Positions 40,856 through 51,466 of a stretch of 64,000 bases of DNA are shown piece after piece (the first letter of the stretch is position 1; each line of letters opens with the position of its first letter). The stretch lies in the NCBI GenBank assembly GCA_900618795.1, contig UYJD01000006.1, positions 380,391 through 444,390 on the forward strand, read 5' to 3'. The translations under genes were made by a program, and so were the position numbers. Origin of the DNA: Cyanodermella asteris (Eukaryota > Ascomycota > Lecanoromycetes > Ostropales > Stictidaceae). The notes below the pieces were generated by a model. That model ran no database searches. It saw only the letters and a program-made list of their open reading frames with translations, and was not told the DNA's origin.

Positions 40856-42160
40856 TCACCTTCCCCTAAGCATCGTCGCCACGATGCTTGTCAACATGAT
40901 ACCAGCGAAGAGGCCTTCCAGTAGCTTCTGAGTGAGGTCGACCTGTCGGACGATAGTTTCTCGCCCGCTGAAAGCATCCTCGATTCTGGCTTGGTACGCA
41001 TTCAATCCCGGAAGCCATGATTGCAGGCCAGAAACAGGCTCCACAATCTCTTGCAAGTCTGCTGGCTCGGTGCCGGTCTCCGCAGCAATTTCTTCAGCGA
41101 CGGCTCTGTCCGCGACAGCTTCAATTTGGGTCTGCGAATCGGATACAGTATTCGCGCCATCCGCGACAGTGGCAGCGTGCGTCGCCTGCAATGCCGCCAG
41201 AGCTTCTCCCGTTACCCTGTTAGAGTGCTGTTTTTGAGTTTCCAACGCTTCAATGACCTTTTCTTCAAACCCTCGCACGAGGCGGGCTCGTCTCCAAGGC
41301 TCGACGCCGATCTGGAAGAGTAGGAACAGGAGCACATTCACCCCCATCAAACCCCATGTGCCCCACGTAGACATCCGCCTGATCTTGTCACTCCATATCT
41401 GTTCTTCGTGATAACGTCGCAAGATTCGTGCGCTCAATTTTGAGCCAGCCTCCTCGCTCGCCTTCTCTGCTTCATTGAGCTTTTGCTGCGCCTCCTGCTC
41501 CGCCTGCTCATTCGCATGATCATTTCGATACAACGAGGTGAAACGTTCCAGGTCTTGCGGAGACCAGTTGTTCTTTCTCTGCAGCAGCTCGTTGACTTCA
41601 CGCTGTGAGTCGCTCCGTTGCTGGATAGCCGCTGTATATTCGCGCTTGGCTTGAGTGAACCTCTCCTGAGACGCCTTGAGTGCCCGCTCCTGCTCTTCGA
41701 TTTCCTTCTTCAGCTTCTCAATTCCAGAGTAGCCCGTGAGGTCGTTGAGTCGCTGTCCAGCGAAGAAGATGTTGGCCTGCATGTTATCCATCACGCTGTT
41801 GAATCGCCTGGTTATCCGGGATTTCCGTCGCTCTTCATGTGACGGCAGCTCATCCTGACCACCATTCGCTCCGTTGACGTCTCCAGCCTCATTCTTGCTG
41901 CTTGCATCATCCGATGCATTTCTCTTGACCCCATGCGGAGCCAGCCGCGTATCCAGGTTTCTATTTGCCCGTGTCGACTTTGACGACAAGCTGGTCAGGG
42001 GCCTCGGTCGACTGATCTGTGACTGGCACCGCCGGCAGATCCACCATCCTGAAGACCGCGCAGTAGGCTGGCGTGCAGGTAGCAGCGATTGAACGACCCT
42101 AGACTCGACTCTCAGCTCCCGCAACACTGACGGCGCAAGCGGCCGCCTTCCCCAGGACAT
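40856..42160 (-). CDS. Mitochondrial inner membrane protein She9/Mdm33
   Basis: A single coding exon of 434 residues starts at ATG 42160. The first 80 residues are Arg/Ser-rich with few acids, as in a mitochondrial presequence. A long coiled coil (about 145-255) contains GYSGIEKLKKEIEEQE and KREYTAAIQQRSDSQREVNELLQRKNNWSPQDLERFTSLYRNDH, the hallmark block of the family. A transmembrane helix follows (about 268-285), then a second coiled stretch, and a C-terminal helix (about 412-430). In yeast, Mdm33/She9 acts in inner-membrane fission and mitochondrial shape. Upstream, a GTGAGT donor near 42237 and a GCTCGCAG acceptor suggest a small intron in the 5' leader. It is divergent from the AT-hook gene, with 305 bases between starts. 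Confidence 0.9.
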   Translation of the reverse strand: MSWGRRPLAPSVLRELRVESRVVQSLLPARQPTARSSGWWICRRCQSQISRPRPLTSLSSKSTRANRNLDTRLAPHGVKRNASDDASSKNEAGDVNGANGGQDELPSHEERRKSRITRRFNSVMDNMQANIFFAGQRLNDLTGYSGIEKLKKEIEEQERALKASQERFTQAKREYTAAIQQRSDSQREVNELLQRKNNWSPQDLERFTSLYRNDHANEQAEQEAQQKLNEAEKASEEAGSKLSARILRRYHEEQIWSDKIRRMSTWGTWGLMGVNVLLFLLFQIGVEPWRRARLVRGFEEKVIEALETQKQHSNRVTGEALAALQATHAATVADGANTVSDSQTQIEAVADRAVAEEIAAETGTEPADLQEIVEPVSGLQSWLPGLNAYQARIEDAFSGRETIVRQVDLTQKLLEGLFAGIMLTSIVATMLRGR

Positions 42161-42465
42161 TGCTGATGGTGTGTGACGTATCTCGTGCTGCGAGCAAAAA
42201 GTTCTGGTGCAGAGCTTAGCCGGCGGAAGGCCACTCACGTGACGACGCGTTTAGTGGATTTCCGCCAACGCGTCCAAGCTCACGTTGATTGAGCTGAGAA
42301 TGAAGTCGACTCCACAAATTCCGTGATGATTTTGAGATCGACGAGCTTGTGAAAGCGAATTCTCAAACGTGTCTGAAGAACAGTTGATCCTCATCATAAG
42401 CCAAGCTTCAATCAGCCCGCACCGCGTACCTGGCATGCGAAGCTGTACGGAACAGCTCCTCCAGC

Positions 42466-44763
42466 ATGGGGACCACAAACACCGTCATCTATGGCTCCGA
42501 TGATGACCTGGAAGACGACGTCAGCCACGAGTATCTTGAGTCACTGCCTGCGAGCCGCAGCACAAGCAATTCCGCCACACTGGTCGTTCCAGAAGACGAG
42601 CCTTACGATCCAAGTGGGGAGCAGGTAGTGGATGCCATGCACGAAGCACGCGCCGGCCTGTTCGACGAAAACTCTATCAACATCACAGATCAAACAGGAC
42701 ATATCGATCTCGACAGCATGACGGGATCCAGCTCATTGCTGAAGCGGAATCGCACAACGATGGAGCAATTAAGTTCGAAGCAAACGACCTACAACAGCAG
42801 GTCCAGTAGAGCTGAGCATTCTCAGTTCGCCAACCAGCATTATCTGGAAGCGGAAGCATCGGTCGCTTCAGAGCCACCCATTAAGAAACTGAAACGTGGC
42901 AAGTCTGCACAATTGCTGCCACCTCAAGTGAAGCCTAAGGCTTTCAAAAGCAAGCGGTCGGAAAGCAATAGCTTTGACATGCCTAGCAGCCACGAGACGC
43001 ATGCTGCTGGATCAAAAGAGCTGGCTCGAGACTCTCCGCAGTCCTTCCGCACACAGACCACAGTTCCATTCACGAATTCTACTCAAAGGATGCTCCTTCC
43101 GACGCAGGCTGTTTCTCCGATGGTGTTGATAACACAAGATGATTCTCACGGCGCACTTAACCACCCACAGGGAGCAACAGGTTCCGCAGAGCCAAGATCA
43201 TCAGGTATCCTCGATGCGGTGGTCGACGAATTCGGTGGCTGGCTCGAACATGATATCGCCCAAGCTCAGGCTCAACAGGAGCAAAATATTGCGCAACAGA
43301 GTCTCCAACTCCCTGACACGGAACCAGAGTCACTCCAAGTGCCTGCTGTTGCAGGCCACAACGACGAAGAGTCTCAAGGATCTGCGAACCCTCAAGACCT
43401 GGTGCTCGATCCCAGGCGTGAAGAGTATCCTGCAAGTAGTGCCAAGAGCTCCCAGGACCCTCTCGCCGACAAGGACTCTGAGCAGGAGTCATCGGCGAGC
43501 AAGACGAGAAAGCTGATCCGGATCTCCGTTCCTGAAATCGTGACGAAGGCAGAACCCTCGTTGAGCAAGTCAAAGTACAGATCATTCCAGGCGGATGAGA
43601 TGGACGAATTGGAAGCTGGCTTGCCCCCGCCTGAGCTGTACAAGCCACGTCCCAGCAAATCACGCGGCAGACGAGCGACAATAGATCCGAGCACACTTTC
43701 TACCTCCTTGAAAGCACAGGACGAGCCCAAGAAGAGAAAAGGAAAACGAAGCAGGACCGTTGGAGATGCCTCGACTCCGATTGAGATACCAGACGACAAT
43801 ATCGAGGCATCTCGTCCAGCGAAAAGATCAAAGAAGAATTCTGTGCCAGAACCGGAAGAAGAGCCGGAGCCAAAGGCTGGCGTCGAAGACGATAATGTCA
43901 GGGGTGAGAGTGGACCGCGAGATTGGCCGCGACAGAACACCATCGAGTTCGGCGATGCTATTGACGAAGCAGAGCCAGATGCCGAGCCTGAGAAGCCCGC
44001 GGAGCAACCTAAGAGAAAGCGCGGAAGACCTAGCAAAGCAGACAAAGCGAAGGAAAAGGAAGAAGCCAAGCGAACACAGCAAGCCGAAGCAGATAGGAAA
44101 GCTAAGGCCGAGATGGTAGAAGAGCCCACAGCACCGTCCGTCGAACCCCTAACGGATCTGGAAGAAGCCGAAGTGGCAGCGCCAAAGAAGCGCAAGCCCG
44201 AGAACAAGCCAAAGGCCGTCGACAGCGAAAATGAAAGCGAAGACGAATTGGCTGGTAAGGCGCAGCGCAAGAAGCCAGCCGTGCAAGTCTCGATCGAGGA
44301 AGAGGAACTACAAGAGCCAGAAGAGCCCCCTGAAGCCGTAAAGAAACCTGCAAAACGTGGCCGCAAGCCCAAAGCGAAGCCAAAGCCCGTCGAAGTCATA
44401 CTCGACGAGCCCGACGAGGCTTCTGCTTCTGCTGGTGCTGGTGCTGATGCGGGTGCCGCACAAGAGGAGATCAAGGAGTCTGAAGGACCTGAACCAGAAA
44501 CAGCGCGCCTTCCACTCCAGGACAAACCTGACTCACAGAACCAGAAGCTGCAGGTCGTTATTCCAGACCGTGATGGAAAAGACGATGTGTCCAAAGAGCT
44601 AGCCTCGCCCGAGAAGACATCGGCCGCACCGGAGACGCCGCAGGCACAGAAAGGCGGTGTTGCTAGCAAGCCTAGTCCGTTCACGACGGGGACAGTGAGG
44701 TATCGTGTTGGATTGAGTAAGAGGTCGCGGATACAGCCGCTACTGAAAACGCTGAAACGATGA
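42466..44763 (+). CDS. AT-hook nuclear protein with RAD51AP1-like C-terminal motif
   Basis: A single exon of 765 residues, almost wholly disordered and charged, with several basic nuclear-localisation-like clusters. Two AT-hook motifs are visible: KRKRGRPSKA near 516-525 and KRGRKPKAKPKP near 630. Both have the GRP/GRK core that inserts into the minor groove of AT-rich DNA. The N-terminus (NTVIYGSDDDLEDD) is acidic. The last 21 residues contain VGLSKRSRIQPLL, closely resembling the GLSRLARVKPLH RAD51-binding motif at the C-terminus of vertebrate RAD51AP1. I infer a chromatin-bound recombination accessory role, but no folded domain supports it. A 430-codon antisense frame over the same DNA is a composition artefact. 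Confidence 0.75.
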   Translation: MGTTNTVIYGSDDDLEDDVSHEYLESLPASRSTSNSATLVVPEDEPYDPSGEQVVDAMHEARAGLFDENSINITDQTGHIDLDSMTGSSSLLKRNRTTMEQLSSKQTTYNSRSSRAEHSQFANQHYLEAEASVASEPPIKKLKRGKSAQLLPPQVKPKAFKSKRSESNSFDMPSSHETHAAGSKELARDSPQSFRTQTTVPFTNSTQRMLLPTQAVSPMVLITQDDSHGALNHPQGATGSAEPRSSGILDAVVDEFGGWLEHDIAQAQAQQEQNIAQQSLQLPDTEPESLQVPAVAGHNDEESQGSANPQDLVLDPRREEYPASSAKSSQDPLADKDSEQESSASKTRKLIRISVPEIVTKAEPSLSKSKYRSFQADEMDELEAGLPPPELYKPRPSKSRGRRATIDPSTLSTSLKAQDEPKKRKGKRSRTVGDASTPIEIPDDNIEASRPAKRSKKNSVPEPEEEPEPKAGVEDDNVRGESGPRDWPRQNTIEFGDAIDEAEPDAEPEKPAEQPKRKRGRPSKADKAKEKEEAKRTQQAEADRKAKAEMVEEPTAPSVEPLTDLEEAEVAAPKKRKPENKPKAVDSENESEDELAGKAQRKKPAVQVSIEEEELQEPEEPPEAVKKPAKRGRKPKAKPKPVEVILDEPDEASASAGAGADAGAAQEEIKESEGPEPETARLPLQDKPDSQNQKLQVVIPDRDGKDDVSKELASPEKTSAAPETPQAQKGGVASKPSPFTTGTVRYRVGLSKRSRIQPLLKTLKR

Positions 44764-45214
44764 ATGGGTTCTTGTGAGACAGATGACGATGAAGGAGGGG
44801 GACAGGAAAGTGGAGCTTGGTCTCGGGCGACAACAATGAACTTGTGGAGATGAGAGGAGGTTTCCTCAGTGCTCTTGCGCTGGCGAATTATAACGAGTGC
44901 TACGACTGTATGGCCATGCGCATTTTTTGAGATACCCGGTATCTTGCTTTAGCACAGCGAGAGCATTAAACGAATTTTGGAAGCTTGACCATGTGTTTGT
45001 TGTTGCTCGATTACGTGAGCTACTGATATCAAGTAAAAAATGTTCGTATGTACAGAGCCATTCCAATTTAATGGTATCCAAGTCATTCCCAAAGCTCAAC
45101 CCGGAGCAATCCCGTGGTGATCACGACAGTTCAGGTACAAAGAGCCCTGAAGACGGCACACAATAACCAAGAATACCTTACTTTTTCTTCATTACTCTCG
45201 TCGACATTCCCTTC
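44764..45214. other. Convergent intergenic spacer, about 450 bases
   Basis: It lies between the stops of the AT-hook gene and the GH3 gene. It presumably holds both 3' UTRs. No feature was recognised. Confidence 0.6.
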
Positions 45215-47878
45215 CTAAGAGAAAGCCGGCAAGTCCGCCTTAAGCGGCAGGTTCCTGCTGCTCGCACCGACGTACACCGTCTTGGTGTAGTTGTTCACAA
45301 CCCAATCCTGCCTGACGGTATCCCAGTTGGACAGATCGCGCCTGGTCAAGTCGGCAACGAACGTCGTACTTTGGCCTGGCTGAATGCTAAGTCTGTCGAA
45401 GCCACGTAGCACGCGAGGCGCATTGTTGGGGCCTCCTAGACTGACGTACAACTGCGGTACTTCCTCACCGGCAACCTTACCTGTGTTGGTGATCGTTGCG
45501 GTGACGGTGGCGACGACGTCGTAGAGTTGCGGGTTACCGCCTGGGGCGCCACCGGCGCGGGGGATCGGCTGTGGGGAGCCGTCGGTGGCGCCGGCTGGCA
45601 GGTTGAGGTTGTTGCCGTAGTCGGGGTCGCCGGAGGAGATCTTGAGGTTGGTGCTGTTGAGGAACGGGTAGATGAAGGCTTGGATTTTGCGGAAGCCGTT
45701 GGGGAAGAGTGAGGAGTTGGTAGTGTTTGAGACGGAGGTCTTGTTGGAGTAGGTGCCGTTGGAGGGAGCTGGTGGGATCATGCCGGTGAATGGGGTGTAT
45801 TTCGACACGTTGTGGGGCGTGATGACCAGGTTGCTGTAGGTGAAGTTGGTGTAGGAAAGACCGAAGCCAAATTCGTAGGTAGGGGTGGTGTTGGTACGGT
45901 CGAAAGCACGGTAGTCGACGAAGATGCCCTCGTGGAAAGTCTGCTGCGGGACAGGGGCGTTCGGATAGTACAGAACATCAGTGCTGTAGTCGGTGCGACT
46001 CTTCGCGATGGTGAAGGGAAGCTTGCCACCGGGGTTGACAGAACCGTAGAGGACGTCAACGAGACCGTTGCCCGACTGTTCGCCAGGAAGACCAGCCCAG
46101 AGGATGGCGGTCACGTTAGGGTGATGTTGCCATTGGTCAAGAAGGACAGGACCAACAGAGTGAACCACGATGATGGTGTTGTTAGATTGCGAAACGGTGG
46201 TGTTGATCAACGAGTCGCCGTTCTCCCACAGAGTCAGGTTGTTGCGGTCACCCTGGTTGCCATCGACACCGATGTAGCCCTCGCCAGAATCAGCGTTGAC
46301 AAAGACGATTGACACGGACGCACGGCCAGCCAAGGTGGATATTTGCTGTGTAGCAGCGTTGTCGACAACGAACTCGACCGACTTGTAGTTGCTGACCTGG
46401 TGAGCCTGGATAGCATCGAGAGGAGTGACGAGGTATGGGAAGTTTGCAGTACCGCTTCCCCAACCCATGGCCAACGTGCCGTTGTTGCAACCACGGTCAC
46501 CGCAGCCGTTGGGCCCGTAGGGGTTGGAACCAGCGTCCTTGCCAATGACGGCGGTCAGTTGCTCGTTTCCGGTGAGAGGGAGCGCGTTGTTGACGTTCTT
46601 CAACAAGACCACGCTCTTTGCACCGATTTCGCGGATGAGAGCGCCGTGGGAGCTACGAACATCGACGTGCTCGTTGATCAGGTCGTAGTTCTCCTTTGCG
46701 TAGAACTGTTCGTAGCCGTACGTGTCAGTGGTCCACGAGTCAAAGTTGACGGGCTTCTGGGTCGTGTCACGGCCAACGTAGTACCATGCAGCGACGATGC
46801 GGGTGGCCATGTCATCTACTCGCCACAGCGGGACGGAGCCGTTGAGAACCGCGACGGTCAGGTTGGCACCCCAGAAAGAGGTACCACTGTCGAATTGGAT
46901 GTCACCAGGCATGCTCATGTCGAGGCCAGCCAAGGCACTGCCAACACCAGAGTGCTGCGCAGACCAATCGCTCATGACGAAACCCTGGAAGCCCAGTTCG
47001 CCCTTGAGCAAGTAGTTGAGGGTGTAGCTGTTCTGGCAAGCGTAGCTGTTGTTGACCTGCTGGTAAGAGCACATGATGGAACCGGTTCCGGCTCGGACAG
47101 CGTCCGCGAAAGGCCAGAGGTACAGCTCGTGCATCGTAGTGTCGTCGAGGTTGCTGCTGAGAGAATCGGTAGTGTTGTAGCCAGCCTGCGGAGACTGGCG
47201 GAAGTGTTCTTGCTCGTTCAGGATGTAATGCTTGGAGCAGGCAATGACACCGACGTCTTGGATACCACTTACGGTGTCGGCCATCATTTTGCCAGTCAAG
47301 TAGGGGTCGATACTGAAGCCTTCCCAGCCACGTCCGGCCTCTGGTGACCTGCCGAGCGGTCCAGCAACCGGGCCAAGCTGAACATCGACACCCTTGTCAC
47401 GGTGCTCGGAGCCCATTGCCTGGCCTCTAGCATATGCAAGACCTCGCGACCATGTTGCCGCGACGTTGACACCCGCTGGGAAAGCAGAGACAAAGTCGGC
47501 GAATCGCACACCAAGCGGCGAATCCTGCATGCACAAGGCACGGAAGCCCAGACGCGGCACGCCGCCGGTGTTACCGACACACTTTCCGCCCTCCCATCCA
47601 ATACCGGTCGTCAAGTTGACCTTTTCGACGAGGGTCAATTGGCTTACGAAGGCGCGGGCCTTCTGGTATGCGGCGGTCCAGTTTGAGTCCTTGGCCGGGG
47701 CCATCCACGGCGAAGGGTACTTTGGTGGAGACGTGGCATTGTCGACAATGTTGCTGATGCCCATGAACTGAGGGTAGGTGGATTCGGGGAAGGGTAGAGG
47801 TGCGCCAGTCTGCTCAGGATAGCTGGTCTGGCCATAGGCGACTGCCAGGAGGGCAGCGCCGGCGATTGAGTATCTCAT
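45215..47878 (-). CDS. Secreted beta-glucosidase, glycoside hydrolase family 3
   Basis: A single exon encodes 887 residues. A signal peptide ends near 16 (AAALLAVAYG-type, cleavage before QTS). The GH3 TIM-barrel domain (about 60-400) includes LTTGIGWEGGKCVGNTG, the substrate-binding KHY (216-218) and the nucleophile Asp304 in GFVMSDWSAQHSG. The second alpha/beta sandwich domain (about 430-650) carries VVLLKN and GEGYIGVDGNQGDRNNL, the usual site of the acid/base Glu. A fibronectin III-like domain follows with GEEVPQLYVSLG and ends near SNWDTVRQDWVVNNYTKTVYVG. Dense N-glycosylation sites fit secretion. The enzyme should release glucose from cellobiose and aryl glucosides, completing cellulose breakdown. 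Length is like Aspergillus BglA (about 860). Confidence 0.95.
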   Translation of the reverse strand: MRYSIAGAALLAVAYGQTSYPEQTGAPLPFPESTYPQFMGISNIVDNATSPPKYPSPWMAPAKDSNWTAAYQKARAFVSQLTLVEKVNLTTGIGWEGGKCVGNTGGVPRLGFRALCMQDSPLGVRFADFVSAFPAGVNVAATWSRGLAYARGQAMGSEHRDKGVDVQLGPVAGPLGRSPEAGRGWEGFSIDPYLTGKMMADTVSGIQDVGVIACSKHYILNEQEHFRQSPQAGYNTTDSLSSNLDDTTMHELYLWPFADAVRAGTGSIMCSYQQVNNSYACQNSYTLNYLLKGELGFQGFVMSDWSAQHSGVGSALAGLDMSMPGDIQFDSGTSFWGANLTVAVLNGSVPLWRVDDMATRIVAAWYYVGRDTTQKPVNFDSWTTDTYGYEQFYAKENYDLINEHVDVRSSHGALIREIGAKSVVLLKNVNNALPLTGNEQLTAVIGKDAGSNPYGPNGCGDRGCNNGTLAMGWGSGTANFPYLVTPLDAIQAHQVSNYKSVEFVVDNAATQQISTLAGRASVSIVFVNADSGEGYIGVDGNQGDRNNLTLWENGDSLINTTVSQSNNTIIVVHSVGPVLLDQWQHHPNVTAILWAGLPGEQSGNGLVDVLYGSVNPGGKLPFTIAKSRTDYSTDVLYYPNAPVPQQTFHEGIFVDYRAFDRTNTTPTYEFGFGLSYTNFTYSNLVITPHNVSKYTPFTGMIPPAPSNGTYSNKTSVSNTTNSSLFPNGFRKIQAFIYPFLNSTNLKISSGDPDYGNNLNLPAGATDGSPQPIPRAGGAPGGNPQLYDVVATVTATITNTGKVAGEEVPQLYVSLGGPNNAPRVLRGFDRLSIQPGQSTTFVADLTRRDLSNWDTVRQDWVVNNYTKTVYVGASSRNLPLKADLPAFS

Positions 47879-50853
47879 GATGAAGAAAAGCTGCTTAAGC
47901 GACTGCGAAAGGAGAATCTATCAACGAAAGGTGGTGAGGAGCTGCGCAAGCGAATGCCAGCTCTCGACGTGGACTTGACTTGTCTAGTGAAAGAAAGTCG
48001 GCGCCGGCGATGAGTCGTACAGTCGGCGGGTAGTGGGAGCGAGGGAAGGAAGGTCGCGGGACTGTTTGAGCCTTTATTGCAGCACAGCTCGTGGAGCTTC
48101 CGTCGGGAGTCAAGCTCTTTCCGAGAACCAGAGCTGGTGCTGTTGCGAGCTGAACCTTGTTACGCGTAAGTTGGACAGCTGCAGGCAGGGATCAGCAGTC
48201 GTCGTTCTTTTTTTCGCGGGCCATGACTTCACGCACCCAGGGGCTGCAACGCCAATCAGACGCCACCATGACCCTCCCGCCCAACCGTTTTGTTCACGTT
48301 CTTGTCTGTGCCTCAGGCCTTGTTCAGGGCACGGGTGCTTTCTGTTCGCTCTTCGAACGAGCTTCTGGAGTTCTGGGGTCTTGTGCCCCCATGTCGTGTA
48401 CCCACTCGTCGAGAGCGTCCTCCATCCACCTTCCACACTCGATTCGTTGAGGTATATATGCCCCGCCATGTCTCGGAGTGTCTAGACAGGTATTCTACAC
48501 GGCGAACAGTCACTGCGATTGCTAATTCGAATGCAGAGCCGCATCGTGCGCAGCCGTAAAGAGGTGGATCTTCATATACAACGTCGCCGAGTAAGGGAGC
48601 CATATTCACTCGTAATTTCCATTTGAGAGCACATTATCGAAATTACCTGCTGCAGGGAGTCAGGACTTGGCTCCAGGCTTTCATCCTGGACTTTCCTGCG
48701 CCATTCGACGCACAATCTTCATCATTCTGGCCGGTATATGACCGCGGCTCCGGCGTGGACAAAGCGCATCACAAGGCCAATTTGCGAAGAAGCTGGGCTT
48801 GATTATGAAGCCGTCGATGCGTGCGACACATTGTTCAGAACTGCAAGGATTTTGAGTTCAGGGCGACCATCACAGGCCATACAACGAGTCTAATTTCGCC
48901 CCCAAGAGTGGCCAGCACGCACATCTCCCGCCTCAGCTCCAAAGCTTCGCTGGCCATCGCCGGATTTGTACCTCACAAATGCATGCTCCCTCCTGATCAT
49001 CCTGTTCAGGTTCAGCCTCGTCAGTCGTGATCTTCTCGACACTCTGCACGTCAGAACAGATGAGTTTCGAAACAACAGAGTAGGTAAGCTATTACAATCC
49101 TACGCATTTCAGCGACACTGGCCATCCCCACACTGGATACACGACCCCAGCTCCTCGCCATGCCCAGCCAACACGGTCACGATGTTGACCCGCACCCGTG
49201 TTTATCGCAATTTGCGACTAGGCCGCATCCGGAGTGGCCTCTTCAGCAGCCAGAGTGCCAAACTCATGTACCGTCAAGCTGCTCAACGGTCGCCGCTCCG
49301 GCAATCCCGGTAGTGGCTGCTGGCGCCGGCTGACTTTTCACCTCTCTCCGCTGCAGCTCCAGCTCAGACAGCGGGTCAGAACGCTGGCAGAACGCAGCGG
49401 AACAAGGTTGTCTTCCCGCACACCTTGCAAGTCAAGTGTGGGGAAGCTGTAAGCATCACTGCTAGCTCAACGCCATCGGCATCCTTCGATGTAACCTGAC
49501 ACGCAAATCTTCCGATCAACCAAAGCTGCGAATACGATGCTGCAAAGTACTGCAAAATCATCGACTTGGCGACGCCCGCAGTCTAGCTGCGCATCGGCAA
49601 TTCTTGGATTGCACGAACCGAGTCAATGTGATCAACCAGTGCAATGATCTATGCATTTCTCGAAAACATGGCAATCCGAGCTTGTAAAAGATACATGAGA
49701 CGGACAGCGGCGGGAAATCTCCTCGCTGTCACCCATGATCGACTAACCTACCTTCCAGAAGCTGATCCGCGTGTTCCATATCCAGTCCGCCACCATCATG
49801 ACCCGTCATTTGCGGGGCACCACCCTGGTGTATAGCCTCACTTACCAAGCAAACCCCCCAGTAAGCATCCCATCCTGCATCTAGTTGGTGCCTTGGCGAC
49901 GTCTGCATACATACGCTCCGATGTCGTTCTGCCGGCGATCGCGTTTGCTCGGTCAGTCACACCAACACACCATCTCCATCTGGTGTAACACCACCAGCAT
50001 GGTAGCACGGCCTGTAGATTCATGCTCCGCTTGTAGCAGACCCAGATCGGGGCCAGGGTGGTCTGGTTGCTCAAGCAACGCGTCCCGTAGGCCTGAAGGT
50101 GCATCTGCCTAGTCGCCATCCTAGATCCCAGAAGGCGGGGCATTGGAGTCCCCAGAGATCCAGATGATTTGAGGGAAGCTGTTCAAAGCATGCTTTTGAA
50201 GTAGTAGACCGGATGGGCTGTCGAGCATGTCCTCGTGTCGCTCACAACGATTGATTCCCTTGCCTTTTTTTTTTTTTGTTCTTTTTTTGTTCCTTTTTCT
50301 GTTTTTATGTTTTCCCTTGGGTGCCTACTAAAGTATCTGAGCCACAATCTGTATGAGCATCTGCATCGATACCTTTGAGGCACTCAGTTGTACTAGGGTG
50401 GACTTCTAGATGAGTTATTCATAGAGAACCTAGCTTCAAACTCTTTAGCTCTACGACAGACGACTTGACTTGCTACAATCTGCTGCTCCTCACTGAAGTG
50501 TTTGGACCGTCATGTCCACGTGCACCCACATGAATACCTGTTGGACTAGTTGACTCGCTATATCTGCTGCTCCCTGCTGAAGTACTTGAGCAGCGATGTT
50601 CATGAGTACTCAGGCAGGTACCTGCGGGGCTACCCGAGTCCGTCCCTACCAAAAGTACTGCCGTAAGTTGCTCATGAGCAGCACGTCAAAGTGTATTCCG
50701 CCCGTCGAAAATACGAAGTTGTCTAGCGTGGGTTTGGACTGTATCACAAGTGGGAGGCTCATGTTTTTAATCTTTTCATTCAATGCTTAGGTTCGTTGAT
50801 ATCTATCTAGCCAGATTCTATCAAGATTGCTGGCACGGCGATGCTTCAAAGTG
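47879..50853. other. Gene-poor region, about 3 kb
   Basis: The left end should hold the GH3 promoter. The rest has no convincing gene. Features include T-rich runs at 50260-50310 and a diverged tandem duplication at 50462-50629. Frames up to 150 codons exist but look random. Confidence 0.45.
50462..50629. repeat. Diverged tandem duplication, about 84 bp per unit
   Basis: Unit 1 (50462-50543) and unit 2 (50544-50629) both run GACT..TTGACT, then GCTRYAATCTGCTGCTC, then CTGAAGTRYTTG, GCATGT/TCATGA and ACCTG. Similarity by eye is about 65-70 percent. It is an old local duplication of unknown meaning. Confidence 0.5.
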
Positions 50854-51264
50854 TCAATCAGCAATGATCACGCCACCGCCGCCCTCTGAATCTTCCGACA
50901 TATTCACGTCCATGGACGCCTTGCCCGTCTTCTTCTTCCGTCTTCTAGCCTCCAAGAAAGTCCCGTAACCGAGCGTGTTGTGCGGAGCCATGCCGGTACG
51001 AGCGGTCTGAAAGTTCCTGCTCGGATAGTTGCGCATGGCCCGGCGAACATCATCGGCAGACCAACCGTGACCCGTCGCTTCCCATCGAAAGTACTTCATG
51101 AGTTCCGCGGTGCAGGCGTCCTTTTCCTCGTCGAGCAGCTTGACCAGTCCGTCGGGTGGTCCCCACTGGTCCTCAGGAAAGCAGTCCTTGTCCTCCCAGA
51201 AACAGAAAAAGTCGATCGAATGGTCGCGTTGGTCGGCAACCTGGGTGATGATTGTCACGGACAT
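50854..51264 (-). CDS. Small hypothetical protein, 136 aa
   Basis: A single open frame starts at ATG 51264. I do not recognise a family. The N-terminal part has SIDFFCFWEDKDCFPEDQWGPP, followed by a helical stretch (LVKLLDEEKDACTAELMKYFRWEATGHGWSADDVRRAM) that looks like a folded module. Then come NTLGYGTFLEARRRKKK, a basic nuclear-localisation-like patch, and an acidic/Gly tail (SEDSEGGGG). Composition is protein-like and unlike a chance frame. It may be a lineage-specific or partial gene. Just upstream is the hairpin repeat next to the second gap, so its promoter is close to unstable sequence. Confidence 0.5.
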   Translation of the reverse strand: MSVTIITQVADQRDHSIDFFCFWEDKDCFPEDQWGPPDGLVKLLDEEKDACTAELMKYFRWEATGHGWSADDVRRAMRNYPSRNFQTARTGMAPHNTLGYGTFLEARRRKKKTGKASMDVNMSEDSEGGGGVIIAD

Positions 51265-51353
51265 AGGAGGGACCGTCAGTCAGGGACTCACGGGAACCAA
51301 TGAATCGAGGATTCATCAGGTACGGGGGTACTAACGACGGAGTTAGACTCCGA

Positions 51354-51426
51354 GGAGAGCTAGGAGAGCTAGGAGAGCTAGGAGAGTTCGACTCTCCTCA
51401 CTCTCCTAACTATCCTCACTCTCCTC
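51354..51426. repeat. Long hairpin built from 9-bp tandem repeats, beside a gap
   Basis: The left arm (51354-51387) has three to four copies of GAGAGCTAG ending GAGAGT. The loop is TCG (51388-51390). The right arm (51391-51426) has four CTCTCCTCA-like copies. Arms pair best near the centre (GGAGAGT/ACTCTCC). A smaller hairpin GGAGT-TAG-ACTCC lies at 51340-51352. The 25-N gap begins 15 bases after the right arm. Confidence 0.75.
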
Positions 51427-51441
51427 CGTACAAACCTATGG

Positions 51442-51466
51442 NNNNNNNNNNNNNNNNNNNNNNNNN
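51442..51466. other. Assembly gap (25 N)
   Basis: Undetermined bases directly after the hairpin repeat. Confidence 0.99.

Noticed and set aside
43392-44684. Minus-strand open frame of 430 codons opposite the AT-hook gene
   Set aside because: Ser/Ala/Gly/Phe low-complexity sequence mirrors Glu/Lys/Pro codons of the sense gene. No motif.
46343-47347. Plus-strand open frame of 334 codons opposite the GH3 gene
   Set aside because: Val/Arg/Asp-rich shadow of an intact, well-conserved enzyme gene.
48033-48485. 150-codon plus-strand frame upstream of the GH3 gene
   Set aside because: Cys/Ser/Leu-rich, no domain, overlaps other frames of equal quality in the promoter region.
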